DNA from: CBDFMG01 sp965221205 [NCBI: bacterium]
GTDB lineage: Bacteria > SM23-31
NCBI GenBank assembly: GCA_965221205.1
Contig: OZ244870.1
Location: 1,240,001-1,304,000, forward strand
DNA length: 64,000 nucleotides
Direction: 5' to 3'
Shown here: positions 56,429-64,000 of the stretch, in pieces
How the letters are laid out: every line of letters starts with the position of its first letter
How positions within the stretch are numbered: the stretch's first letter is position 1
Notes under the pieces: generated by a model
Seen by the model: the letters and a program-made list of their open reading frames with translations, nothing else
What the model was told of the DNA's origin: nothing
The model's database searches: none
Made by a program: the position numbers and the translations under genes

Positions 56429-56906
56429 TATAACTCCGGAGCAGCGTTATCAGGAATACAATAAAGCCGGATTCCGGCAGCTTTTTCTTCTGTCTGGTTC
56501 GGAGTAAAGAAAATGACCTGAACTCTGTAAAGCCTTCATATACAGCGGCGCTCCAGGCCCGGAAAGCAGCTGTAACGTATAAAAAAATAGAGAAGATCAG
56601 TCCGATAAGAAACTTTCAAGAATTATTGAAGTACAAATATTTTGCAATGGTGTTGAAAGAATTACCGGAGAGGTGCTGCCCGCACAGACAATCTCTAAAA
56701 CTATGACTGATAGTGTCGCCGAAAACGACATCTCTTTTATTCAGGACTCAGCACTACCGTTTACTGTAAGGCTTTCTCCAAAATCGGGACGAATTCAGGA
56801 ATTATTAGAAATTGGATCTGTCGTGTCGACTGTCGGCTTAATTTTATTCGTGCTGTTTTCAACACGTCGTCAGCTTCAGGTGGTAATAGCGTATAAAAGA
56901 GTTTGA
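56415..56906 (+). pseudogene. Broken gene for a small membrane-anchored protein
   Basis: Three frames carry consecutive protein-like segments. 56415-56504 reads SDITPEQRYQEYNKAGFRQL, then FLLSGSE, and stops. The next frame continues KENDLNSVKPSYTAALQARK to about 56600. The last frame reads SRIIEVQIFCNGVERITGE, then FIQDSALPFTVRLSPKSG, and ends in a membrane helix (VVSTVGLILFVLFSTRRQ). Together about 160 residues with a C-terminal anchor, and two frameshifts. Family not recognised. It ends one base before the frame of the BamD-like gene, which looks like a former operon partner. Confidence 0.5.
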
Positions 56907-56912
56907 TTGAAC

Positions 56913-57722
56913 ATGAGAATGAGAAAGATCACACTATTATTATTGCCGGTATCAATGGTCTTATTTTGGGTATGTGCTGAAAATGTTTTTAATTTGAGCC
57001 AATCGAACACACCCCGTGAAATGTTTGAAATGGGGAGAAACTATTTTTATCAAGAAGACTACGGATCTTCTCAAATTGTATTTGAGCAATTGACACGTCT
57101 CAATGTTGTAGCAGAGTATTCCGACAGTGCTCGTTATCTGCTTGGGGAAGCTCACTATTTCCAGAAAAACTATATTCTTGCTCAGAGTGAATATGACCGT
57201 ATGATTTCAAATTTTCCGAGCAGTGATCTGGTCATCGATGCAAAATACAAAAGCGCCCTCTGTTTTTATGAGCTCTCTCCGAATCAGAAATATGATCAGG
57301 ATTATACGCTCAAGGCAATTGCTGCGTTTGAAGCCTTTCTTACTGATCCGAGATCGCAGACGGATGAAGAAATTTTCAATCAGACGAATGATCGGCTCTT
57401 CGAACTTCATCAGAAACTTGCGGAAAAAGATTTGAAATCGGCACAGCTCTATAGAAGAATGCGGGAATACAATTCTGCAATTTATTATCTTGATGACGCG
57501 ATGGCCGATTACAACACGTACGGTCATGTCACAATCATACCGGACGCTCTTTTTGAAAAAGCCGAGTGCTTTATCGGTTTAGAGAAGTTCAGCGATGCAA
57601 GAGAAGCACTGCAAGCGCTTATCGACAATTTTCCCGGTCACTCCCTTATCGCAAAAGCACGGGAAAAGTTAACACTGATCAAAACTGAATCCGCTGAAGC
57701 AGATACGACCATGCTCAATTAG
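56913..57722 (+). CDS. BamD-like outer membrane assembly lipoprotein
   Basis: 269 residues from ATG 56913; a TTG two codons earlier is less likely. The signal (ITLLLLPVSMVLFWVC) ends in a possible lipidated cysteine. BamD-type TPR units follow: EMFEMGRNYFYQEDYGSSQI, SARYLLGEAHYFQKNYILAQ, YDRMISNFPSSDLVIDAKYK, RMREYNSAIYYLDDAM and FEKAECFIGLEKFSDAREAL. BamD (YfiO) is the essential helper of BamA in inserting outer membrane barrels. The next gene is nadD, about 110 bases on. Confidence 0.85.
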   Translation: MRMRKITLLLLPVSMVLFWVCAENVFNLSQSNTPREMFEMGRNYFYQEDYGSSQIVFEQLTRLNVVAEYSDSARYLLGEAHYFQKNYILAQSEYDRMISNFPSSDLVIDAKYKSALCFYELSPNQKYDQDYTLKAIAAFEAFLTDPRSQTDEEIFNQTNDRLFELHQKLAEKDLKSAQLYRRMREYNSAIYYLDDAMADYNTYGHVTIIPDALFEKAECFIGLEKFSDAREALQALIDNFPGHSLIAKAREKLTLIKTESAEADTTMLN

Positions 57723-57828
57723 TTAATTAGTTTGGAGTGGAAGAGTAATAGTGCAGAATATACCGATGTCTTTACCCGACACCAATGCTGCCTCAGTGGG
57801 TATAGTATGAAAGAACGAGGATAAAAGA

Positions 57829-58425
57829 GTGAAGATTGGACTGTTCGGAGGAACTTTCAATCCCGTTCATTCCGGACATGTGCTCATTGCAGAATGGATA
57901 CGGTGCGAACTCTTTCTTGACACAATCTATTTTATTCCGACGGCTGTACCGCCTCACAGATCCGACGATTCATCCATAGCTGCGATTGCACACCGGTTGG
58001 AAATGGTACGGCGTGCGGTACAGGATAACCCGTCATTCGAAGTTTCTGAAATCGAATCAAATCCCGATATCATGTCGTATACGGCAGATACTGTTCAATC
58101 GTTTCATGAAACGTACTCGCTTTCAAGAGAAAATATATTCTATATCATTGGCAGTGATAACTGCAGCCAGATTGCAGCGTGGAAATATCCGGAAAAACTC
58201 GCGTCGTTATGCCGAATTGTCATTGCCCGACGGCCTTCATTTCACGTTGATGCAATTCCTGAAAACCTGAACAATCCTGTTGTCGTCAATACACCGCTGA
58301 TCGAAGTATCCGCAAGTGATGTCAGACAGAGAATTGCCAACAATAAATCAGTACGATATATGGTCCCGGCAGAAGTAGAAAAATATATGCATACTCATAA
58401 CCTGTACAGGGAAGATAATGGCTGA
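57829..58425 (+). CDS. nadD: Nicotinate-nucleotide adenylyltransferase
   Basis: Makes nicotinate adenine dinucleotide from the mononucleotide and ATP in NAD synthesis. The nucleotidyltransferase motif IGLFGGTFNPVHSGH is at the very start, and ISASDVRQ-like VSASDVRQRI is near the end (about 161). 198 residues. GTG start after GAGGATAAAA. It overlaps moaC by eight bases. Confidence 0.95.
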   Translation: MKIGLFGGTFNPVHSGHVLIAEWIRCELFLDTIYFIPTAVPPHRSDDSSIAAIAHRLEMVRRAVQDNPSFEVSEIESNPDIMSYTADTVQSFHETYSLSRENIFYIIGSDNCSQIAAWKYPEKLASLCRIVIARRPSFHVDAIPENLNNPVVVNTPLIEVSASDVRQRIANNKSVRYMVPAEVEKYMHTHNLYREDNG

Positions 58426-58918
58426 AAAACTGTCACATATCGATTCCCGCGGTAATGCACACATGGTAGATGTGGGGCAAAAGCCGGTCACGAACCGGAT
58501 TGCAGCCGCCCGGAGCAGCGTAACAATGAGCACACATGCGTTCGAGTCGGTGGTCAAGGGTTCCGTACCGAAGGGAGATGTGCTCTCTGTTGTGCGGATT
58601 GCCGGGATGCAAGCTGCAAAAAAAACATCGGACCTCATTCCATTATGCCATCCGCTCCCGATAGAACAGATCGAAATAGAAATCGAACCCGATAAAAATT
58701 CCGCATCATTTACTATCACCGCCACAGTGCGTTGTTCCGGTAAAACAGGTGTCGAAATGGAAGCGCTGACTGCTGTATCGGTTGCTGCCCTGACAATGTA
58801 TGATATGTGCAAGTCACTCGATAAATCGATTACAATCACCGATATTTGTCTTCTCAGTAAATCGGGCGGAAAGAGCGGAACCTATACACGGTCTGATACG
58901 GAAATTTCTTCTTCATAG
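58418..58918 (+). CDS. moaC: Cyclic pyranopterin monophosphate synthase
   Basis: Second step of molybdenum cofactor synthesis. Key parts: SHIDSRGNAHMVDVG, the substrate-binding LIPLCHPLPIEQI (about 75-87) and the active-site lysine region CSGKTGVEMEALTAVSVAAL (about 107-126). 166 residues. It overlaps nadD and is followed by moeA after 33 bases, so a molybdopterin pair is attached to a NAD gene. moaA is not in this window. Confidence 0.95.
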   Translation: MAEKLSHIDSRGNAHMVDVGQKPVTNRIAAARSSVTMSTHAFESVVKGSVPKGDVLSVVRIAGMQAAKKTSDLIPLCHPLPIEQIEIEIEPDKNSASFTITATVRCSGKTGVEMEALTAVSVAALTMYDMCKSLDKSITITDICLLSKSGGKSGTYTRSDTEISSS

Positions 58919-58951
58919 TATTCCGGACTACTTCACCGCACGTAAAATGGA

Positions 58952-60178
58952 ATGTACATGATCTCAGTAAACGAAGCAGTCGTTTGTATCGACCGACACT
59001 GTTCTGTTTTACCCGCAGCCGAAATTGATCTCGTAGATTCACTCGGATATGTGCTGTCTGACAACATAGTTGCGCACGACGATATTCCGTCATTCAACAA
59101 TTCAGCAATGGACGGTTACGCAGTTCGGTCAGAAGACATAACCGGAGCGAAGCAGAACAATCCCGTGCATCTCAACGTAATGGGAGAGATTCCGGCGGGC
59201 AGACCGTCAACAATTCAGCTTGAACATGGTACGACGCTTCGGATTATGACAGGGGGGCTTGTCCCGGAAGGAGCCGATGCAGTTGTCCGCATCGAGGATA
59301 CCGCTCTTCCCGACGACAGCAGCGATTCCATAAAGATACATGTATCTGCCGCACCGGGTACCAATATCCGTCCTGCCGGTGAAGATATACGCCGAGGAGA
59401 AACAGTACTGCGGCAGGGAAACCGGATCAATCCTGCCGGTATGGGAATTCTCGCCTCGCTGGGTGCTGCAAAAGTCCCGGTCATTCGGAAACCCCTGGTT
59501 GCATTTCTCGTAACCGGGGATGAATTGATCGAGCCCGGTGAACCGTTAACTCCCGGAAAAATCAGAAACTCCAACACCTATTCTGTCTTCGGCCTTCTTG
59601 AACAGTATGGAGCGGAAGTATACAATCTCGGAATCGGCGCCGATTCTCCGGAAACATTGAGAGACGCGCTTCTCCGGGCGGACGATGCAGACATGCTCAT
59701 TACCTGCGGAGCAGTATCGGTCGGAAAGTACGACTTCCTGAAAGAGGTGCTGACCAGTCTCGGTATGGAGCGCCATTTCTGGAGCGTTGCACAAAAACCG
59801 GGAAAACCTCTCCTCTTCGGCACGCTAAACGGAATTCCGGTATTCGGTCTTCCGGGGAATCCCGCATCTGTGATTATATCCTTTTATGTGTACGTCTCGC
59901 GTGCTCTCAAAAAAATGATGGGTTTCAGCTCGTTTGTACCGGAGATGGCGGAAGCAATACTTAATGCGCCTTATAAAAAACCGGAAGGATTAACGCACTA
60001 TGTGAGAGGCGCCTGCACAATCAACAACGGTTCGCTCCATGTTACACCCCTCACCGGACAGGGATCGGGTATGCTCAAGTCGATGAGCAGCGCAAACTGC
60101 CTCATCGTCCTCGACGAACAAACAACCTCTGTCGGCGCCGGCACCTCTGTATCGATAATTATGCTGCCCCAGTTATAA
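58952..60178 (+). CDS. moeA: Molybdopterin molybdenumtransferase
   Basis: Inserts molybdate into the adenylated pterin. Domain pattern is complete: FNNSAMDGYAVRSEDI (about 49-64), the MoCF-binding domain with LVTGDELIEPGEPLTPGKIR, and the GLPGNPASVIISFYVYVSRA motif (about 305). The C-terminal beta-barrel ends the protein. 408 residues. Either ATG 58952 or ATG 58958 could serve as start. Confidence 0.95.
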   Translation: MYMISVNEAVVCIDRHCSVLPAAEIDLVDSLGYVLSDNIVAHDDIPSFNNSAMDGYAVRSEDITGAKQNNPVHLNVMGEIPAGRPSTIQLEHGTTLRIMTGGLVPEGADAVVRIEDTALPDDSSDSIKIHVSAAPGTNIRPAGEDIRRGETVLRQGNRINPAGMGILASLGAAKVPVIRKPLVAFLVTGDELIEPGEPLTPGKIRNSNTYSVFGLLEQYGAEVYNLGIGADSPETLRDALLRADDADMLITCGAVSVGKYDFLKEVLTSLGMERHFWSVAQKPGKPLLFGTLNGIPVFGLPGNPASVIISFYVYVSRALKKMMGFSSFVPEMAEAILNAPYKKPEGLTHYVRGACTINNGSLHVTPLTGQGSGMLKSMSSANCLIVLDEQTTSVGAGTSVSIIMLPQL

Positions 60179-60206
60179 TTTTATTCCTTTAGATTGGATT
60201 TAAATT

Positions 60207-60314
60207 ATGTGCAGCTCAAAGAATGAATTAACCAAACAAATATTTAAAAACGGGGCTGAACTATATTGGGGAGAGAGATTTTCTGAAATGCTGCTCAATT
60301 ATTATTCGAGGTAA
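60207..60314 (+). CDS. Small ORF, 35 residues
   Basis: ATG to TAA without a strong ribosome site. It reads MCSSKNELTKQIFKNGAELY, then WGERFSEMLLNYYSR. It may be a gene remnant; no family seen. Confidence 0.2.
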   Translation: MCSSKNELTKQIFKNGAELYWGERFSEMLLNYYSR

Positions 60315-60400
60315 CAATTTGTGGGCTCTCCTGTTCAAAATACAGAACTTTTAAACACACATTTACATTCTTAATTGAATGAATTGGTTAGATTGAGCAT

Positions 60401-60766
60401 CTATTTCTTTTTATCGTCAAGTGAAGGAACGTAAATTGCCATCGCCCGAGCCTTTCGGTCAGGAGTCACGTCCAGTGAGCTTGGATCCTCTATATATTCA
60501 AGAACAATTGCGTTTGCTCCTAATTTTCCTGCCTCTTGCCTAAATCTTTCTATTAAATCGCTTTCGTCTGTAAAACTTACATTGCCTTTTCCCGCTAAAA
60601 ACGCCACTCGCGTGTTTTCGGGAATTTCGTCTGATGCAAAATACACTTGAACTTCACTTTGCATAAAAAGTTCATCCGTGGGGCTCGGATTTAATAACGT
60701 CTTGTTGACTGAAACACAACCAATCAGGACAAGCATAAGGATCAATAGTGTACATTTGATCTTCAT
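60401..60766 (-). CDS. Small lipoprotein
   Basis: 121 residues. The signal (TLLILMLVLIGC) has a textbook lipobox LIGC with cysteine 17. The mature part has a beta-alpha pattern with the motif LGANAIVLEYI, like the small lipoproteins of the DUF4156/RcsF-like type. AAAGGAG lies eight bases before the ATG. Function unknown; probably on the periplasmic face of the outer membrane. Confidence 0.8.
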   Translation of the reverse strand: MKIKCTLLILMLVLIGCVSVNKTLLNPSPTDELFMQSEVQVYFASDEIPENTRVAFLAGKGNVSFTDESDLIERFRQEAGKLGANAIVLEYIEDPSSLDVTPDRKARAMAIYVPSLDDKKK

Positions 60767-60944
60767 GATATTCTCCTTTACTGCAATTGTAAGATTAACC
60801 CAAAAATTTTGTTCTCTTATCTCAATGATTTCAAAAAGGCGGTATCACCCGTTTTGCTGTGAAGATTAGATGAACTCTGACGTTCAAAAAGGTTTGTGAT
60901 AATCGTTTATCTCAGCAATATTCTTCCCAACACCACTTTATTAG

Positions 60945-61125
60945 CCGACTAAATTTTCATATACTAATTTACCACCACGGTTTGTCAAAAGCAAATTAAA
61001 TGTATTTTCTTCTGTTTCTTTCTTTGAGTTATAACGAAAAGTAACCTCTTTTAAATATATACTCCAATATGTTTTTCGCCGACAAAATGATAAATTCCTA
61101 CTATTCCACGTTTTAGTAAAGAAAA
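60945..61125 (-). pseudogene. C-terminal remnant of an IS1595 (ISXO2-like) transposase
   Basis: On the minus strand one frame reads LLKRGIVGIYHFVGEKHIGV and, after a frameshift at about 61060, LKEVTFRYNSKKETEENTFN and LLLTNRG. This is the end of the DDE domain and tail of ISXO2-like transposases (pattern KRGxxGxYHxVxxKHLxxYL, then EFxFRYNxR). The rest of the transposase is gone. Confidence 0.7.
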
Positions 61126-61251
61126 GAATCTTTCAATTGCTGCAACACATCGCGTATGCAGTTCCGTAATTTGAGTGGAGGAGAAGTCTGATATGTCATC
61201 TTCATACGCACTGATGACAGATTTGAGTTGTTTCTTAAACGTGTCGGTCAT
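61051..61251 (-). pseudogene. Truncated copy of the HEPN-like gene fused to a transposase tail
   Basis: The first 41 codons match the start of the intact gene at 62067 (MTDTFKKQLKSVISAYE versus MTDTFKEQLKAVISEYE; STQITELHTRCVAAIER versus PTQITDLQMRCITAIER). After IER the sequence switches to the ISXO2-like transposase end. Upstream DNA is also duplicated (61252-61338 versus 62068-62163), including the -10 region, but the -35 is lost. Confidence 0.75.
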
Positions 61252-61410
61252 GGATTTGTCCTTATCATTCGTTACTTACAGGTTGTGTTGCCATAAACAA
61301 TACTCCCAGGATGCTCATGTTATCTATACTATAAATGATTATTTCCGGTGATGGCATACTTCCCATACGGTTCTTTATCTCGATTGAAGCGCCCCTTGAT
61401 AACTATCAAT

Positions 61411-62067
61411 TTACGCAGGATATTTTTCGATGAAGCCGCGTACAAACGAAATGAGATCTTTTACCTGAGGTTTATCGTATTTATCATACTTCCCGTGGGC
61501 TGCGTTGTTGCGTATATCGAGCCAGGCGGTTATGCTCTTTTGATAAAACTTCGTGTATGCGCCTGCTTGTGCAAGGTCTTGGTTCAACGTTTGAGTCTTC
61601 TTCATCTTACCGTCCGATTCAGCTGCCACGTCATGCTTTTTGCATAATTGCCTCAGGTGAACTTCAAGGGAGTTCCCTGCTGCCACAGCGGCTGGATCTT
61701 TGCATCCGGTTTCTACGAGATGGACAGCCATTTCCAAGTAATCGGCAAAGAGGTCTCCATGTATGATTTCTTCAAAAGATTGTAGATAGCCATTCTCAAT
61801 GTCGGAGAGCAGCCCCTTCGCAACACCGATTTGGAGAGCTACTTGATAATATGGGTTAGTCTTTTCCCTACTAATTTTCATGACCTCTTCATAGCAAGTA
61901 GAATTTCGGCCAGCAGCTCTTTCAATTGCTGTAATACATCGCATTTGCAAATCCGTAATTTGAGTTGGGGAGAGTGTTTCTAATGCGTCACCGTGCTTTG
62001 ATTGAGAACGAGCTGATTCATACTCACTGATGACAGCCTTGAGTTGTTCCTTAAACGTGTCGGTCAT
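61411..62067 (-). CDS. HEPN-like protein (possible abortive-infection type)
   Basis: 218 residues, mainly helical. The C-terminal part holds RNNAAH (R186 to H191), the Rx4H pattern of HEPN ribonucleases, in WLDIRNNAAHGKYDKYDKPQ. The N-terminal 60 residues resemble other DUF-type abortive-infection proteins. HEPN proteins often cut RNA in phage defence or toxin systems (family knowledge); activity here is inferred. AAAGGA precedes the ATG, and a good promoter lies 86 bases upstream. A truncated duplicate lies downstream. No antitoxin partner was found. Confidence 0.65.
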   Translation of the reverse strand: MTDTFKEQLKAVISEYESARSQSKHGDALETLSPTQITDLQMRCITAIERAAGRNSTCYEEVMKISREKTNPYYQVALQIGVAKGLLSDIENGYLQSFEEIIHGDLFADYLEMAVHLVETGCKDPAAVAAGNSLEVHLRQLCKKHDVAAESDGKMKKTQTLNQDLAQAGAYTKFYQKSITAWLDIRNNAAHGKYDKYDKPQVKDLISFVRGFIEKYPA

Positions 62068-62152
62068 GGATTTGTCCTTTCATTACGTTCTTACAGGTTG
62101 TATTGCCTTGTATTGCCATAAAAAATACTCCCAGGATGCATATGGTATCTCT

Positions 62153-62181
62153 ACTATAAATAAAGTGTACTGCTTAGTCAA
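62153..62181 (-). promoter_or_regulatory. Sigma-70 promoter of the HEPN-like gene
   Basis: On the minus strand TTGACT (62181-62176) and TATAGT (62158-62153) are 17 bases apart. The -35 lies just two bases outside the end of the IS481-type element. Confidence 0.7.
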
Positions 62182-62183
62182 GG

Positions 62184-62242
62184 TGTTTACAGTCCAGGCT
62201 GATTTTTTATGCAAGAGATAGAGTTCAGCCGGTACTTTACCG
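62184..62242 (-). repeat. End repeat of the IS481-type element, copy A
   Basis: 59 bases, reading leftward from CGGTAAAGTACCGG. The first 28 bases are identical to copy B at 63887, and the remainder has about five differences. Confidence 0.8.
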
Positions 62243-63152
62243 TTTGTTTTTTTCTTTGCTGCGTTCTTTGATAATTGTATATTTTCAAGTATTTCAGTAA
62301 GTCATCGTTGAGTTGATCGATTGTTTGGTAGATTCGAGTCCTGTGATCTGGTAGAATTCTTCGAGTATGGTCTGATTCAGCCGCTCGCATGCTCCATTGG
62401 TCTACGGATGCCGCACCTTCATAAGCCGGTGTTTGATGTCCAGTTCGGAAAGCAACCGCTCAAAGCTGTGGTTTTTGGAAGGATGACGTGTTGTGAACTC
62501 AAGACCGTTATCGGTGAGCACAGTCTCTAATGGAATATTCTGAGAGTGATTAAACACATGCATCATAAAGTCACAGGCAGAGAGCGCTGATTTATCGGTA
62601 TAAAGCTTTGCCCAACCATACGAAGAGTAGGTATCGATTGCAGTTACCTGGAATATGCGACCAACGCCTTTGAGTGTACCGACGTAGAAAACGTCCATAC
62701 CGACGAGTTGTGAGTGGTCGTGTTTTTGCTGTATCCCGTGCACGTTCAAGATCGGTTGCAGTCTTGACCAGTCCATGCTTGATCCTGATATATTCCAGAC
62801 GGAGTTTACGGGTATTTATCCTGTGTCTCCTCAGTACGTTATAGATTGCTGAAGAGCCTGCGGCTGCGCCAAGACGTTTCATCTCATTTGCACTACGTAC
62901 CTGACCGTACGAGGGGAAAGCAAGTATCTGCATTTCAATGTCCAATGGCGTCTGGTTCGGCTGTGCCGGAGAACGACGAACGATAGTGTGAAGCCCATCC
63001 GGACCGTACTGCTTGTATCTGTTGAGCCATGTATAAAACCACGTTCGCGAACGGTTAAACCGCCGGCATAATAAAGTCACGCTGATACGATGATTTAGAT
63101 AATACTTGATTATGTGCAGTCTGTCACTGTACATGTGAGTGTCGCTTGTCAT
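62187..63152 (-). pseudogene. IS481-type DDE transposase, frameshifted and with an amber stop
   Basis: Start ATG 63152 with CGGAGG seven bases upstream. The N-terminal helix-turn-helix region (LLCRRFNRSRTWFYTWLNRY) is followed by a frameshift near 62760. The catalytic region then reads FYVGTLKGVGRIFQVTAIDT, YSSYGWAKLY and LTDNGLEFTTRHP. An amber codon at about 62400 replaces the tryptophan of HPWTNG, and the tail continues as TNGACERLNQTILEEFYQIT to the TAA at 62187. Not functional. Confidence 0.82.
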
Positions 63153-63199
63153 CGGCACCTCCGTATGTTTTGACACGAAACAGTACAAAAGTGCCGACA

Positions 63200-63553
63200 A
63201 TTATGCAAGCGATTCTCAAGGGATAGGCTCGCCTGTCCCTTGTTGCTTACATATACCTATTATCGAAAAGTGTCAACACGTAGATAAAGTAATTCAATTA
63301 ATTGATTGAAATTGAGCAATCTCTGAAAAAGTTTCTCGATAGCGCTTATTATATTAAATCAATTTGTGCTTTTTCGAAGGTAATCTTTAAAAAAGGCAGA
63401 ATTTGTTGGACTATCTGACTATTCTATTTGACTACATAATAATTCTGAATTTATTTCAGAATCTATATGTTTTCAGGTCATTGCGGGGAATCTCGAATAA
63501 TCGTGGTCGCAACCTCCAAATAACACAGTACTTCATTGTAACATGCGAAAATC
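63200..63553. other. Gap between the IS element and the last ORF
   Basis: No clear gene. A short frame near 63312-63419 reads LIEIEQSLKKFLDSAYYIKS but has no good start. A perfect palindrome and a worn repeat lie at 63442-63500. Confidence 0.4.
63442..63495. repeat. Worn intergenic palindromic repeat
   Basis: ATTCTGAA-TTTAT-TTCAGAAT hairpin (63442-63462), then GGTCATTGCGGGGAATCTCG. Both pieces resemble parts of widespread bacterial intergenic repeats (TTCAG hairpins beside GTCATTGCG blocks). Confidence 0.4.
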
Positions 63554-63892
63554 ATGGCAGCAATAAGCTCTCTTCAGCAACCGTCATCGGCTCAGAATGT
63601 AACACAGTCGCGAAACAGCTTAGCGCAAAAAGCTTTGAGCGGCACAAACCGACTATCCGGTCAGCCGTTCGGTTCGGTCGATGAAGCGCGGCGGAATCTC
63701 CTTGCTGACCGGCTTTCCTGTTCCCAGACGCAGGAATTCAGCCGGTTGATTGTCCGGCGGCAATCGGACGCATCCAACACACAAACGCTCATTGCATCAT
63801 CACCGTCAATCCGCAGGCCCGCAAATCAACTTAATGCAAACCGGTTGTCATCACGCAACACCATCAACACATGGCAGACAGCGAACCGGTAA
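63554..63892 (+). CDS. Hypothetical S/N/Q-rich protein
   Basis: 112 residues beginning MAAISSLQQPSSAQNVTQSR. It is rich in serine, asparagine, glutamine and arginine, with no membrane helix or known motif. There is no clear ribosome site. Its stop lies inside the IS end repeat (copy B), so the 3' end may be set by that insertion. It could be a real small protein or an accident. Confidence 0.3.
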   Translation: MAAISSLQQPSSAQNVTQSRNSLAQKALSGTNRLSGQPFGSVDEARRNLLADRLSCSQTQEFSRLIVRRQSDASNTQTLIASSPSIRRPANQLNANRLSSRNTINTWQTANR

Positions 63893-63945
63893 AGTACCGG
63901 CTGAACTCTATCTCATACATGAAAAATCAGCCTGAACCGTAAATA
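63887..63945 (+). repeat. End repeat of the IS481-type element, copy B
   Basis: Inverted relative to copy A. It contains two nested inverted repeats: CCGGTA-AAG-TACCGG (63886-63900) and GGCTGA ... TCAGCC. No transposase is attached, so it is either the remnant of another copy or a mobile structured repeat. Confidence 0.75.
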
Positions 63946-64000
63946 TATTGACAATGCAGTACATATAAATATTTAGATTTACATCCGAAATTGTGCCTAT

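Larger units (their letters stand above)
62184..63199 (-). mobile_element. IS481-family insertion sequence, inactive
   Basis: About 1,016 bases. Its transposase reads leftward. The proposed ends begin TGTTTACAG (left, plus strand) and TGTCGGCAC (right, minus strand), both with TGT as expected. They are inferred from where homology to the second end copy stops and from the start of the leader. No convincing target duplication is visible. The element stands immediately upstream of the HEPN-like gene promoter. Confidence 0.7.

Noticed and set aside
62184-63199. Target-site duplication around the IS481 element
   Set aside because: Flanks (CAAGG on the left, ATTAT on the right) do not match at the proposed borders.

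Overview
The window is bacterial chromosome of moderate-to-low GC content. It is most likely from an uncultured lineage of the FCB group (Bacteroidota, Ignavibacteria, Calditrichota or Marinimicrobia-like). Three observations point there: a complete Bat operon (moxR, DUF58, batA, batB, batC, batD, batE); a secreted protein ending in the NYPNPFNP-type C-terminal sorting domain of that group; and a PorV/UPF0164-type outer membrane protein. Lipoproteins, BamD, Lnt and a barrel protein indicate a double membrane. The exact phylum cannot be fixed from sequence reading alone. No rRNA, tRNA or CRISPR was seen.

Layout. 1-11.3 kb: a cut-off BatA-like membrane protein, hflX with no ordinary start codon, folC, rho, rpmE, a wrecked DUF1385 gene, prfA with its own promoter, prmC and rnr. 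11.3-16.6 kb: radical SAM/SPASM protein, two membrane-associated family 2 glycosyltransferases and a PHP-type metallohydrolase. 16.6-19.8 kb (minus strand): a BlaI/BlaR1-type pair with a clearly readable promoter and operators, a phosphohexomutase remnant and a YigZ protein. 20.2-25.5 kb: dnaK, clpB and a small repeat lipoprotein. 25.7-36.0 kb: the Bat operon with extra lipoproteins. 36.3-42.3 kb: yicC, gmk, coaBC, a frameshifted hydrolase, a DnaA-box-like cluster, a family 4 uracil-DNA glycosylase and dnaB. 42.3-46.6 kb (minus strand): a giant secreted protein broken many times. 47-51.4 kb: two tandem RelA/SpoT homologues, one apparently synthetase-type and one bifunctional-type. 51.6-55.3 kb: HU, ruvX, lnt and an outer membrane protein.

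55.3-56.9 kb is a gene-poor stretch. It holds an AT-rich array of at least nine copies of the heptamer GCTATCA in both orientations, followed by very short ORFs and a broken gene. It reads like the replication or control region of an integrated element. 56.9-60.2 kb: a BamD-like lipoprotein, nadD, moaC and moeA. 60.2 kb to the end is accessory: a lipoprotein, a HEPN-like gene with a truncated duplicate fused to an IS1595-type transposase tail, a dead IS481-type element and a second copy of its end.

Most housekeeping genes are intact, while frameshifts and stops pile up in a few genes (DUF1385, the secreted protein, transposases, mobile-looking fragments). This pattern suggests real gene decay more than uniform sequencing error, although the single homopolymer frameshift in the hydrolase could be either.
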